This document shows, piece by piece, positions 49,646-59,091 of a stretch of 64,000 nt of DNA. The position numbers and the translations under genes were made by a program. The stretch is from Orrella sp037026685 (GTDB lineage: Bacteria > Pseudomonadota > Gammaproteobacteria > Burkholderiales > Burkholderiaceae_B), in the NCBI RefSeq assembly GCF_037026685.1, contig NZ_JBANET010000023.1, forward strand, positions 7,061 through 71,060, written 5' to 3'. The notes under the pieces are model-generated. The model saw only the letters and a list, made by a program, of their open reading frames with translations, had not been told where the DNA came from and ran no database searches. How positions within the stretch are numbered: position 1 is the stretch's first letter; every line of letters starts with the position of its first letter.

Positions 49646-51076
49646 ATGAAAGCCCTACCGATTTCCCTGCTTGCCCTGGTGCTGGCCGGCTGCGCGATCA
49701 TGGAGCCCGGCCAGCCGCCGGCCAGTCCTGTGCAGGCCCAGGCGCTGGGCCTGCGCGACACCGCCGTGCAATGGCCCGAGCTGCGCTGGTGGCGGCGCTA
49801 CGGCGATCCACAGCTGGATGCGCTGGTGGCGCGGGCCATGGCCGGCAGTCCCGGCATGCTGGCCGCGCAAGCCCGCATCGCCCAGGCCAACGCCGCGCTG
49901 CGACAGGCCCGGGCGGCGCAGCTGCCGCAAGTCTCGGCCGCCTATACGCTGACGCGCCAGCGCTATACGGCCAACGGCGCGATCCCCGAGCCGCTGGCCG
50001 GCTCGGTCGGCACCGACAACAGCCTGTCGCTGGACTTCGACTACGAGATCGACTTCTGGGGCAAGCGCCGCCAGGCGCGGCAGGCCGAGCAGGCGCGGCT
50101 GGCCTCGGCCCAGGCCGACGCGCAGGCGGCCCGCGCCATGCTGGCCAGCGCCGTGGTGCAAAGCTACCTCAACCTGCAGACCGCCTATGCGCAGCAGGCC
50201 GTGCTGCAGGAGACGGTGGCGCAGCGCGAAAGCGTGGCGCGCCTGGCCCAGGAACGTTTCGAGGCCGGCCTGGACACCCAGGTCCAGGCCCGGCAGGCCC
50301 AGTCCGCCCACGCCCAGGCGCGCGTGCAGGCCGTGCAGGTGCGCACCCGCATCGCCGCCTTGCGCAACCAGCTGGCGGCCTTGGCCGGCGCCGGCCCGGA
50401 CCTGGCGCGCACCATCGGCCCGGCCGATCTGGCAGCCGTGCCGCCCGCCGCGCCGCGGGATGTTCCCCTGGCGCTGCTGGCGCATCGCCCCGACATCGTC
50501 GCCGCGCGGCTGCGCGCCCAGGCCAGCCGGCACGACGTGGCCAGCGCCCAGGCCGCCTTCTATCCCAACGTCAACCTGGCCGCCTTCGTGGGGCTCGGCT
50601 CGCTGGGCACGGGCACCTTGCTGGAGGCGGGCAGCCGCATGGCCGGCATCGGCCCGGTGATCGAGCTGCCGCTGTTCGACGGCGGGCGGCGCAATGCTGC
50701 GCTGGGCAATGCCCGCGCGCAAGGCGACCTGGCTGTGGCCGACTACAACGAAACCGTGCTGACCGCGGTCCGCCAGGTGGCCGACGCCCTGGACGGCCTG
50801 CGCCTGATCGGCGAAGAGCGCGCCGCCCAGGCGCAGGCCCAACAGGCCATCGAGCAGGCGTACGCGCTGGCCCTGGACCGCTATCGCAACGGCCTGGGCG
50901 ACTACCTGTCGGTGCTGCTGGCGCAGGACGGCGTGCTGCAGCAGCGCCAGCTCGCCACCGAACTGCGCATGCGCGCCTATCGCCTGGACGCCGACCTGGC
51001 CTATGCGCTGGGCGGCGGCTACAGCCCATCCCAAGCATCCACCGCAACACTTCCCTGCCCCCATCATGAACACTAG
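49646..51076 (+). CDS. Outer-membrane efflux lipoprotein (TolC/NodT family)
   Basis: 476 aa. Lipobox LVLAGC, so mature Cys at about residue 16. The rest has the paired outer-membrane efflux repeats: WWRRYGDPQLDALVARAMAG, SLDFDYEIDFWGKRRQARQAE, VPLALLAHRPDIVAARLRAQA and GPVIELPLFDGGRRNAALG. It forms a trimeric channel across the outer membrane and periplasm. Its 3' end overlaps the next start by 11 bp. The promoter region carries the palindrome at 49597. Confidence 0.95.
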   Translation: MKALPISLLALVLAGCAIMEPGQPPASPVQAQALGLRDTAVQWPELRWWRRYGDPQLDALVARAMAGSPGMLAAQARIAQANAALRQARAAQLPQVSAAYTLTRQRYTANGAIPEPLAGSVGTDNSLSLDFDYEIDFWGKRRQARQAEQARLASAQADAQAARAMLASAVVQSYLNLQTAYAQQAVLQETVAQRESVARLAQERFEAGLDTQVQARQAQSAHAQARVQAVQVRTRIAALRNQLAALAGAGPDLARTIGPADLAAVPPAAPRDVPLALLAHRPDIVAARLRAQASRHDVASAQAAFYPNVNLAAFVGLGSLGTGTLLEAGSRMAGIGPVIELPLFDGGRRNAALGNARAQGDLAVADYNETVLTAVRQVADALDGLRLIGEERAAQAQAQQAIEQAYALALDRYRNGLGDYLSVLLAQDGVLQQRQLATELRMRAYRLDADLAYALGGGYSPSQASTATLPCPHHEH

Positions 51077-52250
51077 TCCCGCTCCCCGTCCCGCCGCCCG
51101 CAAGCGGCTGCTGCTCCTGGCCGCGCTGGCCTTGCTCGTCCTGGCCGGCGCCTACGGCGCCTGGTGGCTGCTGGTGGCCTCGCGCCTGGAATCCACCGAC
51201 GACGCCTACGTGCACGGCAACCTGGTCCAGATCACCGCCCGCATACCGGGCACGGTGGTGGCCATCGAAGCCGACAATACCGACCTGGTGCAGGCCGGCC
51301 AGGCGCTGGTGCGGCTCGATCCGGCCGATGCGCAGGTCGCGCTGCAGCAGGCCCGCGAGCGCCTGGCCCAGGCGGTGCGCCAGGTGCGCACGCTGTACGT
51401 GCAGAACGAGGCCCTGCAGGCCGACGTGGATGTGCGCCAGGCCGACATCGACCGCGCCCAGGCCGAACTGGCGCGCGCCCGCAGCGACGTGCAGCGGCGC
51501 CAGTCCCTGGCCCGCACGGGCGGGGTCAGCGGCGAGGAGCTGCTGCATGCGCAAACAGCGCTCAAGGCCGCGCAATCCGGCCTGGCGCAGGCCCGCGCCC
51601 AGCTGGAGGCGGCGCGCGCCAAGCTGGCAACCAACCAGGCGCTGACCGAGGGCACTACCGTGGCCGAACATCCCGACGTGCGCCAGGCCGCGGCCGCCCT
51701 GCGGCAGGCCTGGCTGGACGCTGCGCGCACCACCCTGCCCGCCCCGGCGGCCGGCATGGTCGCGCAGCGCAGCGTGCAGGTGGGCCAGCGCGTGGCGCCG
51801 GGCACCACGCTGATGACCGTCGTGCCGCTGGAGCAGGTCTGGGTCGAGGCCAACTTCAAGGAAAACCAGCTGCGCAAGATGCGCGTGGGCCAGCGCGCCA
51901 AGGTGGTGGCCGACCTGTATGGCGGCGAGGTGGTCTACGAAGGCGTGGTCGCGGGCCTGGAGGCCGGCACCGGCGGCGCGTTCTCGCTACTGCCGGCGCA
52001 AAACGCCAGCGGCAACTGGATCAAGGTGGTGCAGCGCGTGCCGGTGCGCATCGCGCTCGATCCGCAAGCCGTGCGCGAGCACCCGCTGCGCGTGGGCCTG
52101 TCGATGAATGTCGAGGTGGACGTCTCCGAAACGCCCGCCCAGGCCGGGGCGCCGCGCGCCGCGGCGCTGTCCACCCGGGTCTTCGAGGCCCGCAGCGAGG
52201 AAGCCGACGCGCTGGTGGCGCGGATCATCGAGGAGAACCTGCACTCATGA
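51066..52250 (+). CDS. EmrA-like membrane-fusion protein
   Basis: 394 aa. One N-terminal transmembrane helix (LLLLAALALLVLAGAYGAWWLL), then the lipoyl half-motif STDDAYVHGNLVQITARIPGTV, a long alpha-hairpin rich in A, Q and R (residues about 95-205), the second lipoyl half (PAAGMVAQRSVQVGQRVAPG) and a beta-barrel (EANFKENQLRKMRVGQRAKV). This is the periplasmic adaptor of EmrAB-TolC-type pumps. ATG at 51066 overlaps the upstream gene; the next gene starts in its stop (ATGA). Confidence 0.95.
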   Translation: MNTSPAPRPAARKRLLLLAALALLVLAGAYGAWWLLVASRLESTDDAYVHGNLVQITARIPGTVVAIEADNTDLVQAGQALVRLDPADAQVALQQARERLAQAVRQVRTLYVQNEALQADVDVRQADIDRAQAELARARSDVQRRQSLARTGGVSGEELLHAQTALKAAQSGLAQARAQLEAARAKLATNQALTEGTTVAEHPDVRQAAAALRQAWLDAARTTLPAPAAGMVAQRSVQVGQRVAPGTTLMTVVPLEQVWVEANFKENQLRKMRVGQRAKVVADLYGGEVVYEGVVAGLEAGTGGAFSLLPAQNASGNWIKVVQRVPVRIALDPQAVREHPLRVGLSMNVEVDVSETPAQAGAPRAAALSTRVFEARSEEADALVARIIEENLHS

Positions 52251-53875
52251 ACACCGCCCGGCCGCCCGAAGGCGCCAGCGCCGCAGCCCCGCGCCAGGGC
52301 CAGGACAGTCCGGCCAGCGCCGCGCCCCGGACCTATCCGCCGCTGCAGGGCGGACTGCGCATCGCCGGCTCGATCGCCCTGTCCTCGGCGGTGTTCATGA
52401 ACGTGCTGGACACCTCCATCGCCAACGTCTCCATCCCGACCATATCGGGCGACCTGGGGGTCAGCACCAGCCAAGGCACCTGGGTCATCACCTCGTTCGC
52501 CGTGGCCAACGCCATCACCGTGCCGCTGACGGGCTGGCTGACCCAGCGCTTCGGACAAGTCAGGCTGTTCCTGGCCTCCACCTTGCTGTTCGTGCTGACC
52601 TCGTGGCTGTGCGGCTTCTCTCCCACGCTGGAGGCGCTGATCCTGTTCCGCGTGCTGCAAGGGGCCGTCGCCGGCCCCATGATCCCGCTGTCGCAGGCCT
52701 TGATGCTGGCCAGCTTCCCGCGCGAGAAGGCCGGCATGGCGCTGGCCATCTGGGCCATGACCACGCTGGTGGCGCCGGTGGCCGGCCCCTTGCTGGGCGG
52801 ATGGATCTCGGACAACTACACCTGGCCCTGGATCTTCTACATCAACGTGCCGGTGGGGCTGCTGGCGGCCTGGATCAGCTGGCGCATCTACCGCGGCCGC
52901 GAATCGGCCACGCGCAGCCTGCCCATCGACAGGGTGGGCCTGGGCCTGCTGGTGGTGTGGGTGGGCGCGCTGCAGATCATGCTGGACAAGGGCAAGGAGC
53001 TGGACTGGTTCGCCAGCCCGGTGATCCAGGGCCTGGCGGCGCTGTCCTTCGCCGCCTTCGTCGTTTTCCTGATCTGGGAGCTGACCGAGGCGCACCCGGT
53101 GGTGGACCTGCGGCTGTTCGTGCAGCGCAACTTCACCATCGGCGCGGTAACGCTGGCGGTGGCCTATGGCGTGTTCTTCGGCGGCGTGGTGCTGCTGCCG
53201 CTCTGGCTGCAAAGCAACATGGGCTACACGGCCACCTATGCCGGCCTGGTGACCGCGCCGGTAGGGCTGCTGGCCATCCTGCTCACGCCGCTGGTGGGCC
53301 GGCTGGTGGGCACGCACGACCCTCGCCTGCTGGTGACCGGCGCCTTCCTGATCTTTGCGCTGGTGTTCTTCATGCGCAGCGGGCTGAACACCCAGGCCGA
53401 CATCCGCGCGCTGATGATTCCCACGCTGATACAGGGCGCGGGCATGGCGGCCTTCTTCGTGCCGCTGACCGCCATCACGCTATCGGGCCTGGAGCCTGGC
53501 CGCATTCCCGCCGCTTCGGGGCTATCGAACTTCCTGCGGCTGACCGCCGGGGCCTTCGGCACCTCGATCGCCACCACGCTGTGGGAAGACCGCGCCGTGA
53601 TGCACCACGCGCACCTGGTCGAAGTGGCGCGGCCCGGCCGGCCCGCCTTCGACCAGGCCCTGTCCGGGCTGCAGGCCCACGGCCTGTCGCCGGAGCAGGC
53701 GCTGGCTTCGCTGGACCGCATGATCGACACGCAGGCCTATACGTTGTCGGCGCTGGACGTGTTCTACGCCTCCTCGCTGGTCTTCGTGGCGCTGGTCGCA
53801 ATGGTGTGGCTGGCCCGCCCGCCGCGCGGCAAAAGCGGCGCGGGCGCCAGCGAGGCGGCCGCCGGGGCGCACTAG
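52247..53875 (+). CDS. EmrB/QacA-type DHA2 multidrug exporter (MFS, 14 TM)
   Basis: 542 aa, 14 helices. Motif C-type and family signatures: SAVFMNVLDTSIANVSIPTI in helix 1, WVITSFAVANAITVPLTGWLTQRFG, and GWISDNYTWPWIFYINVPVG. It is a proton-driven drug exporter that works with the adaptor and the outer-membrane channel. ATGA overlap with the adaptor gene shows tight coupling. The N-terminus has a 35-residue Pro/Ala-rich extension. Confidence 0.95.
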   Translation: MNTARPPEGASAAAPRQGQDSPASAAPRTYPPLQGGLRIAGSIALSSAVFMNVLDTSIANVSIPTISGDLGVSTSQGTWVITSFAVANAITVPLTGWLTQRFGQVRLFLASTLLFVLTSWLCGFSPTLEALILFRVLQGAVAGPMIPLSQALMLASFPREKAGMALAIWAMTTLVAPVAGPLLGGWISDNYTWPWIFYINVPVGLLAAWISWRIYRGRESATRSLPIDRVGLGLLVVWVGALQIMLDKGKELDWFASPVIQGLAALSFAAFVVFLIWELTEAHPVVDLRLFVQRNFTIGAVTLAVAYGVFFGGVVLLPLWLQSNMGYTATYAGLVTAPVGLLAILLTPLVGRLVGTHDPRLLVTGAFLIFALVFFMRSGLNTQADIRALMIPTLIQGAGMAAFFVPLTAITLSGLEPGRIPAASGLSNFLRLTAGAFGTSIATTLWEDRAVMHHAHLVEVARPGRPAFDQALSGLQAHGLSPEQALASLDRMIDTQAYTLSALDVFYASSLVFVALVAMVWLARPPRGKSGAGASEAAAGAH

Positions 53876-53894
53876 CCGCGGGCGCGCCGCCGGC

Positions 53895-55454
53895 TCAGAT
53901 GACGGCCTCGATCAGGAAAGGCCCTTGCCGCGCCAACCCCGCCGCCAGGGCCTGCGCGAAGGCCTGGACGGTGTCCGTGCGCACCGCCTCCACGCCCATG
54001 CCGCGCGCCAGGTGGACCCAGTCCAGCGCCGGCTCGTCCAGGTCCAGCATGCGGCGGGCATTGCGGCCCAGCTCGGTCACGCCCATGCTTTTCATCTCGC
54101 CGTGCAGGATGGCATAGCTGCGGTTGGCCAGGATGATGGTCAGGCAGTCCAGGTTCTCGCGCGCCTGGGTCCAGAGGGCCTGCGCCGTGTACATGGCGCT
54201 GCCGTCGGCCTGCAGGGCGATGACCTTGCGGCCCGGGCAGGCCACGGCCGCGCCGGTGGCCAGCGGCAGGCCGATGCCAATGGAGCCGCCGGTCAGCTGC
54301 AGGTAGTCGTGCGGCGCCGAGGCCTGGCTCAGCGCCGGGAACTCGCGGCCCTGGGTAATGGATTCGTCGCAGACGATGGCGTGCTCGGGCAGCCTGGCGG
54401 CCAGCAGGCGGCCCACCGCGGCGCTGTCGAGCCTGCCCTGCACGGGCAGCTCGGTCTGCGGCGCGGGCGCTTGCAGGCCGGGCGCATCGGGCGCGATGCC
54501 CAGCTCGTCGGCCAGCCATTCCAGCGCCTGGGTCAGGTCCTGGTCCGGGTGGGCCAGCAGCGTGCGCGCGCAGTCGGCCGGCGCCAGCAGGCTGGGCTTG
54601 CCGGGATAGGCAAAAAAGGCCACCGGATCGCGCGCGCCCACCAGCACGAGCTGCTTGATGCCCTGGATCTTTTCCAGCGCCGCGCCCAGCGGGTAGGGAA
54701 AACGGTCCACCGGCGTGCGCGTGGCGCCGCGTTCGGCGCGGCGGTTGGACGTCTCGGTGACCAGCTTGACCCCGGTGGCGCGGGCGATGCGCCCGGCCAC
54801 GGCCAGCGGCCGCTCGCGCAAGGCCAGTCCGCCCAGCATCATCATGGCCGGCTGGCCCGACCGCAGGGCCTGGGCGGCCGCGCGCACCGACTCCGGGCTG
54901 ATGGGGGCCGGCGCATCGGGCGCGGCGGCCACGACCGCGGCGGTATCGGCCGGCAGCTCGCCCCAGGCCGCGTCGGCCGGCAGGATCAGCGTGGCGATCC
55001 GGCCCTGGCCCTGGCGCGCCGCGCGCACCGCCTCGGCCGCGTCCGCGCCCACCGACGCGGCGCCGCCGCTGCGCTTGACCCAATGCGACATGGGACGCGC
55101 CAGGCTTTCGATGTCGCTGGTCAGCGGCGCGTCGTATTGCAGGTGGTAGCTGGCGTGCTCGCCCACCACGTTGACCATGGGCGTGAAGGCGCGCCGCGCG
55201 TTGTGCAGGTTGGCCAGGCCGTTGGCCAGGCCGGGCCCCAGGTGCAGCAGCGTGGCCGCCGGCTTGTCGGCCATGCGCGCATAGCCGTCGGCCGCGCCGG
55301 TCACCACGCCTTCGAACAGCCCCAGCACGCAGCGCATGCGCGTCTCGCGGTCCAGCGCCGCGACGAAGTGCATTTCGGAGGTGCCGGGATTGGCAAAGCA
55401 GGTGTCCACGCCGTTGGCCAGAAGGGTCGCGCAGAGGTGGTCGGCTCCGTTCAT
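53895..55454 (-). CDS. ThDP-dependent enzyme, acetolactate synthase / benzoylformate decarboxylase-like
   Basis: 519 aa. ThDP fold: catalytic Glu48 (LFEGVVTGAADGYAR), NPGTSE at residues 22-27, LLHLGPG with His71, and the pyrophosphate motif QADGSAMYTAQALW, with ANRSY about 25 residues later. His71 lies where benzoylformate decarboxylase has its His70; position 25 is Thr instead of its Ser26, and no equivalent of its His281 is seen. It has no regulatory-subunit gene nearby, so it is unlikely to be the biosynthetic acetolactate synthase. It follows the IclR gene by 24 bp. A 2-oxoacid decarboxylase or lyase role is probable. Confidence 0.85.
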   Translation of the reverse strand: MNGADHLCATLLANGVDTCFANPGTSEMHFVAALDRETRMRCVLGLFEGVVTGAADGYARMADKPAATLLHLGPGLANGLANLHNARRAFTPMVNVVGEHASYHLQYDAPLTSDIESLARPMSHWVKRSGGAASVGADAAEAVRAARQGQGRIATLILPADAAWGELPADTAAVVAAAPDAPAPISPESVRAAAQALRSGQPAMMMLGGLALRERPLAVAGRIARATGVKLVTETSNRRAERGATRTPVDRFPYPLGAALEKIQGIKQLVLVGARDPVAFFAYPGKPSLLAPADCARTLLAHPDQDLTQALEWLADELGIAPDAPGLQAPAPQTELPVQGRLDSAAVGRLLAARLPEHAIVCDESITQGREFPALSQASAPHDYLQLTGGSIGIGLPLATGAAVACPGRKVIALQADGSAMYTAQALWTQARENLDCLTIILANRSYAILHGEMKSMGVTELGRNARRMLDLDEPALDWVHLARGMGVEAVRTDTVQAFAQALAAGLARQGPFLIEAVI

Positions 55455-55478
55455 GAGATGGTCATTTCCCCGATGGTT

Positions 55479-56342
55479 TCAAAGTTCGTTGCTTGGATGG
55501 ATGGATCCCAGGCGGCCCGCGGTCTCGCGCAGCAGCGGCGCGATCCGCTCGCGCAGCGCGTCCGGCGGGAGCAGCGAGGCCGGCCCGCCCACGCTCATCA
55601 CGAAACGGCCCTCGCCGGTCACGGGCGTGAACGGCACGGCCACGGCATTGATGCCGGCCTGCCAGTCGCCGATGGCGAAGCAGCAGCCCGATTCGCGCTG
55701 CTCGGCGCACGCCCGGGCGACGGTCTCGGGCGAGGGCGCGCGCGTGCCCAGGCGCTCGAGCAGCGCCTCGCGCCGGGGCTGCGCCAGGCCGGCCAGGTAG
55801 GCCCGCCCCATGGCGCTGTCCAGCGATACGCGATAGCCCACCGGCAGGCGCAGGTACAGCGCCGAAGAGCCGTGCACGGCTTCCACGTAAAGCATGGCGT
55901 CGACGTCGAAAGTGCCCAGCGCCACGGCCGCCCCGGTCTCTTGCGCCAGCTGCTCCATGCCCGGGCGCGCCAGCTGCCGCACCTCCAGGTTGGCCAGCAG
56001 GCCGTAGCCCAGGGCCAGCACGCCGTAGCCCGGCGAATACTTGCCGCTGTCGGCGTGATAGCGCAGGTAGCCCAGGCTGGTCAGCGTATAGGTGATGCGG
56101 CTCAGGGTGGGCTTGGGCAAGCCCGTCAGGCGCGCCAGGTCCTGGTTGCCCAGCGCGGCGACGCCCGGCTGGAAGCAGCGCAGCACCTGCAGGCCGCGCG
56201 CCAGGGCGGTGATGAAGTCGGGCGAGTCGGCCGCCGCATCGGGCAGGCCTTCGGCCGGCGCACGCTTGCGGCGGGCCGGCTGGCTGAGGTCGGCGCCCGC
56301 CCCGGTCTTGGGCCGGCGGGCAACGCGAGAGGAAAGCGGCAT
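55479..56342 (-). CDS. IclR-family transcriptional regulator
   Basis: 287 aa. N-terminal winged helix (ALARGLQVLRCFQ, LGNQDLARLTGLPKPTLSRITYTLTSLGYL) after a basic, Pro-rich 40-residue extension, and the GAF-like effector domain (TGAAVALGTFDVDAMLYVEAVHG, GCCFAIGDWQAGINAVAVPF). Members bind aromatic or small organic acids. The gene diverges from a Bug receptor; a perfect palindrome (56398-56416) lies between them, and the ThDP enzyme gene follows. It likely controls all three. Confidence 0.92.
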   Translation of the reverse strand: MPLSSRVARRPKTGAGADLSQPARRKRAPAEGLPDAAADSPDFITALARGLQVLRCFQPGVAALGNQDLARLTGLPKPTLSRITYTLTSLGYLRYHADSGKYSPGYGVLALGYGLLANLEVRQLARPGMEQLAQETGAAVALGTFDVDAMLYVEAVHGSSALYLRLPVGYRVSLDSAMGRAYLAGLAQPRREALLERLGTRAPSPETVARACAEQRESGCCFAIGDWQAGINAVAVPFTPVTGEGRFVMSVGGPASLLPPDALRERIAPLLRETAGRLGSIHPSNEL

Positions 56343-56397
56343 GGTCCGGCCTATTCCGAGGTTTGCGTGCGGGAGCGACGCGGGTAAAATAAAACCA

Positions 56398-56416
56398 AAT
56401 TCCGTATGACGGAATT
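56398..56416. promoter_or_regulatory. Palindromic IclR operator
   Basis: AATTCCGT, ATG, ACGGAATT: perfect 8-bp arms in the 250-bp divergent region between the IclR gene and the Bug gene. This length and form are usual for IclR sites. Confidence 0.65.
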
Positions 56417-56592
56417 CTAAACGAAAGCTGGCAGTTTGCCGAGCGTTCGGTCCGCCAGTTCGCCGCCGGATGAAAGCTGCACGCATGTCCGGCGACGGCG
56501 GACGGGCCGGACAGGACGCAGGGCCGGCAACGGCACGGCGGCTGCCTGGCGACGGCGCTGCCGCGCCATCCTGGACAAACAAGGGGATTTTT

Positions 56593-57561
56593 ATGTTGCG
56601 TTACGGACTTCGAAGCATTGCCCTGGCGCTGGCCTGCGCCGCCGCCGCTCCCGCGCTCGCGCAGGACTACCCCAGCCGCCCGGTCACGGTCGTCTCGCCG
56701 TTTCCCGCCGGCGGGGCCACCGACACGCTGACCCGCGTGCTGGCCGAGCGCATGGCCAAGGAACTGGGCCAGAGCATGATCGTGGAGAACAAGGCCGGCG
56801 CCGGCACCAATATCGGCGCTTCCTATGTCAGCCGCGCCAATGCCGACGGCTACACCATCCTGATGGCCACCAACTCCACCCTGGTCACCAACCGCTACCT
56901 GTACCAGCAGCTGCCCTACGATCCGGACGGCTTCGCGCCCATCGGCATGGTGGGCATCGGCCCGCTGGTGCTGCTGGCCAGCCCCAAGACCGCCTTCGAC
57001 GACACCAAGGGGCTGGTGGATTACGCCAAGCAGCATCCCGGCAAGCTGTCCTTCGCTTCCTTCGGCCCGGGCACTTCCTCGCACCTGGCCGCCGAGTACT
57101 TCAAGAAGGTATCGGGCGCCGACATGCTGCACGTGCCGTTCAAGGGCGCGACGCAGGCGCTGCCGGTACTGATCCAGGGCGACGTGGACCTGTTCTTCGA
57201 CATGGTCAGCACCGGCATGCCGCAGGTCCAGGCCGGCAAGGTCAAGGTCCTGGCCATTACCAGCAAGGAGCGCATGAGCATCCTGCCCGAGCTGCCCACG
57301 CTGGCCGAACTGGGCTATCCCGAGTACGAAATGACCGCCTGGTTCAGCCTGGTCGCGCCCAAGGGCACGCCCGAGCCCGCGCTGGAGAAGCTGCGCGCCG
57401 CGCTGGCCGCCACGCTGGCCGATCCCAAGGTGGTCGAATCCATGGGCAAGATGGGCATCGAGCCGCGCAAGGGCACGGCCCAGGAACTGACGGCCCAGAT
57501 CGAAAACGAAAAGCCGCTGATCGAACAGCTGGTCAAGCAGGCCAACATCCAGGTGCAGTAG
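56593..57561 (+). CDS. Bug-family periplasmic solute-binding protein
   Basis: 322 aa. Signal peptide (SIALALACAAAAPALAQDYP). Mature N-terminus YPSRPVTVVSPFPAGGATDTLTR and the ligand loop NKAGAGTNIGASYVSRANADGYT are those of the Bug/TTT receptors, as is MTAWFSLVAPKGTPEPALEKL near the end. AAGGGGA lies 5 nt before the ATG. No TctAB permease is close. The IclR/ThDP-enzyme/hydroxyacid-oxidase neighbours point to an aromatic or branched hydroxy- or oxo-acid ligand. Confidence 0.94.
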   Translation: MLRYGLRSIALALACAAAAPALAQDYPSRPVTVVSPFPAGGATDTLTRVLAERMAKELGQSMIVENKAGAGTNIGASYVSRANADGYTILMATNSTLVTNRYLYQQLPYDPDGFAPIGMVGIGPLVLLASPKTAFDDTKGLVDYAKQHPGKLSFASFGPGTSSHLAAEYFKKVSGADMLHVPFKGATQALPVLIQGDVDLFFDMVSTGMPQVQAGKVKVLAITSKERMSILPELPTLAELGYPEYEMTAWFSLVAPKGTPEPALEKLRAALAATLADPKVVESMGKMGIEPRKGTAQELTAQIENEKPLIEQLVKQANIQVQ

Positions 57562-57600
57562 GACAGGCAGGCGGGCGGCGGCCGCCGCCCGCCCCTGGCC

Positions 57601-58830
57601 TTAGCGCGGCCGCGCCTGCAGGCAGTCGGGCGAGAGCGCGTCCAGGCTGTCGAGCCCCAGCATCGCCAGGTTGCGCGAGACCTCGTCGCCCAGCAGCTTC
57701 AGGGCGTGGTCCACGCCCTCGCGCCCGCCCACCGCCGCCGCATACATGAAGGGCCGGCCCGCGAATACGCATGCCGCGCCCAGCGCCACCGCCTTGAGCA
57801 CGTCGGCGCCGCGGCGCACGCCGCCATCCATCATCACCGTGGCCCGCCCGCCCACCGCATCGACGATGCGCGGCAGCACCCGCAAGGGAGCCACCGCGCC
57901 ATCGAGCTGGCGCCCGCCGTGGTTCGAGACCACGATGCCGTCGGCGCCGCAATCGAGCGCGGCCTGCGCATCGCGCGGGTGCAGGATGCCCTTGACCACC
58001 AGCGGCCCTTGCCACTGCCGGCGGATGCGCCGGATATGCGCCCAGTTCAGGTGCTCGCGGCCCGTGGTGTCGCGCAGCGCGCTGACCGAGAACATGGGCG
58101 CGCCGCGCGTGGCAAAGGAATTCTCGAAGTGCGGCATGCCGTGGCGCAGCAGCGTGCGGGCGAAGGTGCCCAGCAGCCAGCGCGGCCGGACCAGCCCGTC
58201 CCAGGCCAGGCGCAGGCTGGGCCGCAGCGGCATGGAAAAGCCGGTGCGCACGTTGTTCTCGCGGTTGGCCCACACCGGCAGGTCCACCGTCACGACCAGG
58301 GTCTGGAAACCGGCCTGCGCCACCCGCGCGATCAGGCCGTCGAGCTTGCTGTCGTCGCCGGGCAGGTAGGCCTGGAACCAGGTGCCCGGCGCGGCGGCGG
58401 CCACCTCTTCCATGCGGATGAGCGAGGTGCCGCTCATCACCGCCGGCACGCCGGCCGCCTGGGCGGCCTGGGCCAGCACGATGTCGCCGCGATAGGCGGA
58501 GATGGCGCTGATGCCCACCGGCGCGATGCCGAAAGGCATGCGGTAGCGCCGGCCGAACAGCGTGGTCTCGGTCGTGCGCCGGCTCACATCCGCCATCACG
58601 TGCGGCACGAAGGCGTAGTCGTCGAACTGCAGGCGGTTGTCCAGGTACGAGCGGTTGGTTTCCGCGGCGCCGGCGATGTAGCCGAACAGCGGACGCGGCA
58701 GGTGGCGGCGCGCCGCCGCCTCGAAATCGTCCAGGCACAGCAGGCCGCGCAGGCGGCGCGGCAGCCCGGTGGCGGCCGCATAGGCGGCCAGTTCGGGGCG
58801 GCCGGCGCCGGCATCCCGTGTAGCAGTCAT
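57601..58830 (-). CDS. FMN-dependent alpha-hydroxy acid dehydrogenase/oxidase
   Basis: 409 aa. TIM-barrel of the lactate/glycolate/mandelate family. The FMN and substrate site segments are FGIAPVGISAISAYRGD, FQAYLPGDDS, VKGILHPRDAQAALDCGADGIVVSNHGGRQLDG (catalytic His and Arg) and MMDGGVRRGADVLKAVALGA. It oxidises a 2-hydroxy acid to the 2-oxo acid, passing electrons to quinone or to oxygen (giving peroxide). Convergent with the Bug gene; 261 bp from the divergent pyruvate-oxidase-like gene. With the ThDP enzyme it could form a mandelate-type two-step route. Confidence 0.93.
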   Translation of the reverse strand: MTATRDAGAGRPELAAYAAATGLPRRLRGLLCLDDFEAAARRHLPRPLFGYIAGAAETNRSYLDNRLQFDDYAFVPHVMADVSRRTTETTLFGRRYRMPFGIAPVGISAISAYRGDIVLAQAAQAAGVPAVMSGTSLIRMEEVAAAAPGTWFQAYLPGDDSKLDGLIARVAQAGFQTLVVTVDLPVWANRENNVRTGFSMPLRPSLRLAWDGLVRPRWLLGTFARTLLRHGMPHFENSFATRGAPMFSVSALRDTTGREHLNWAHIRRIRRQWQGPLVVKGILHPRDAQAALDCGADGIVVSNHGGRQLDGAVAPLRVLPRIVDAVGGRATVMMDGGVRRGADVLKAVALGAACVFAGRPFMYAAAVGGREGVDHALKLLGDEVSRNLAMLGLDSLDALSPDCLQARPR

Positions 58831-59091
58831 GGTCTGAATCCTGAAAATGGCAAGGCTCGCGGCGGCATGCGCGCCGCGCCCGTCAAGATAGACCATCCGC
58901 CGCGGGGAAGAAAGCGGCGGCCGGCGCTGCGGCGGCACCGCGGCCCGGCAAAAATTACCGCCCCGGCCAAATCTTGCGTCCCCCGCGCCGGCCGCCGCGC
59001 GCCCTGGCCGCCCTGCGCGGGCACGCCGGCGCGCCTGGCACGGCACTTGCCTCTTTCCTGGGCATGCGCACCAGGAACAGGAGCATCGGCC

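Noticed and set aside
53895..55454. Biosynthetic acetolactate synthase large subunit (ilvB)
   Set aside because: No small regulatory subunit gene or ilvC is adjacent, and the active-site His and the neighbours fit a catabolic ThDP decarboxylase better.
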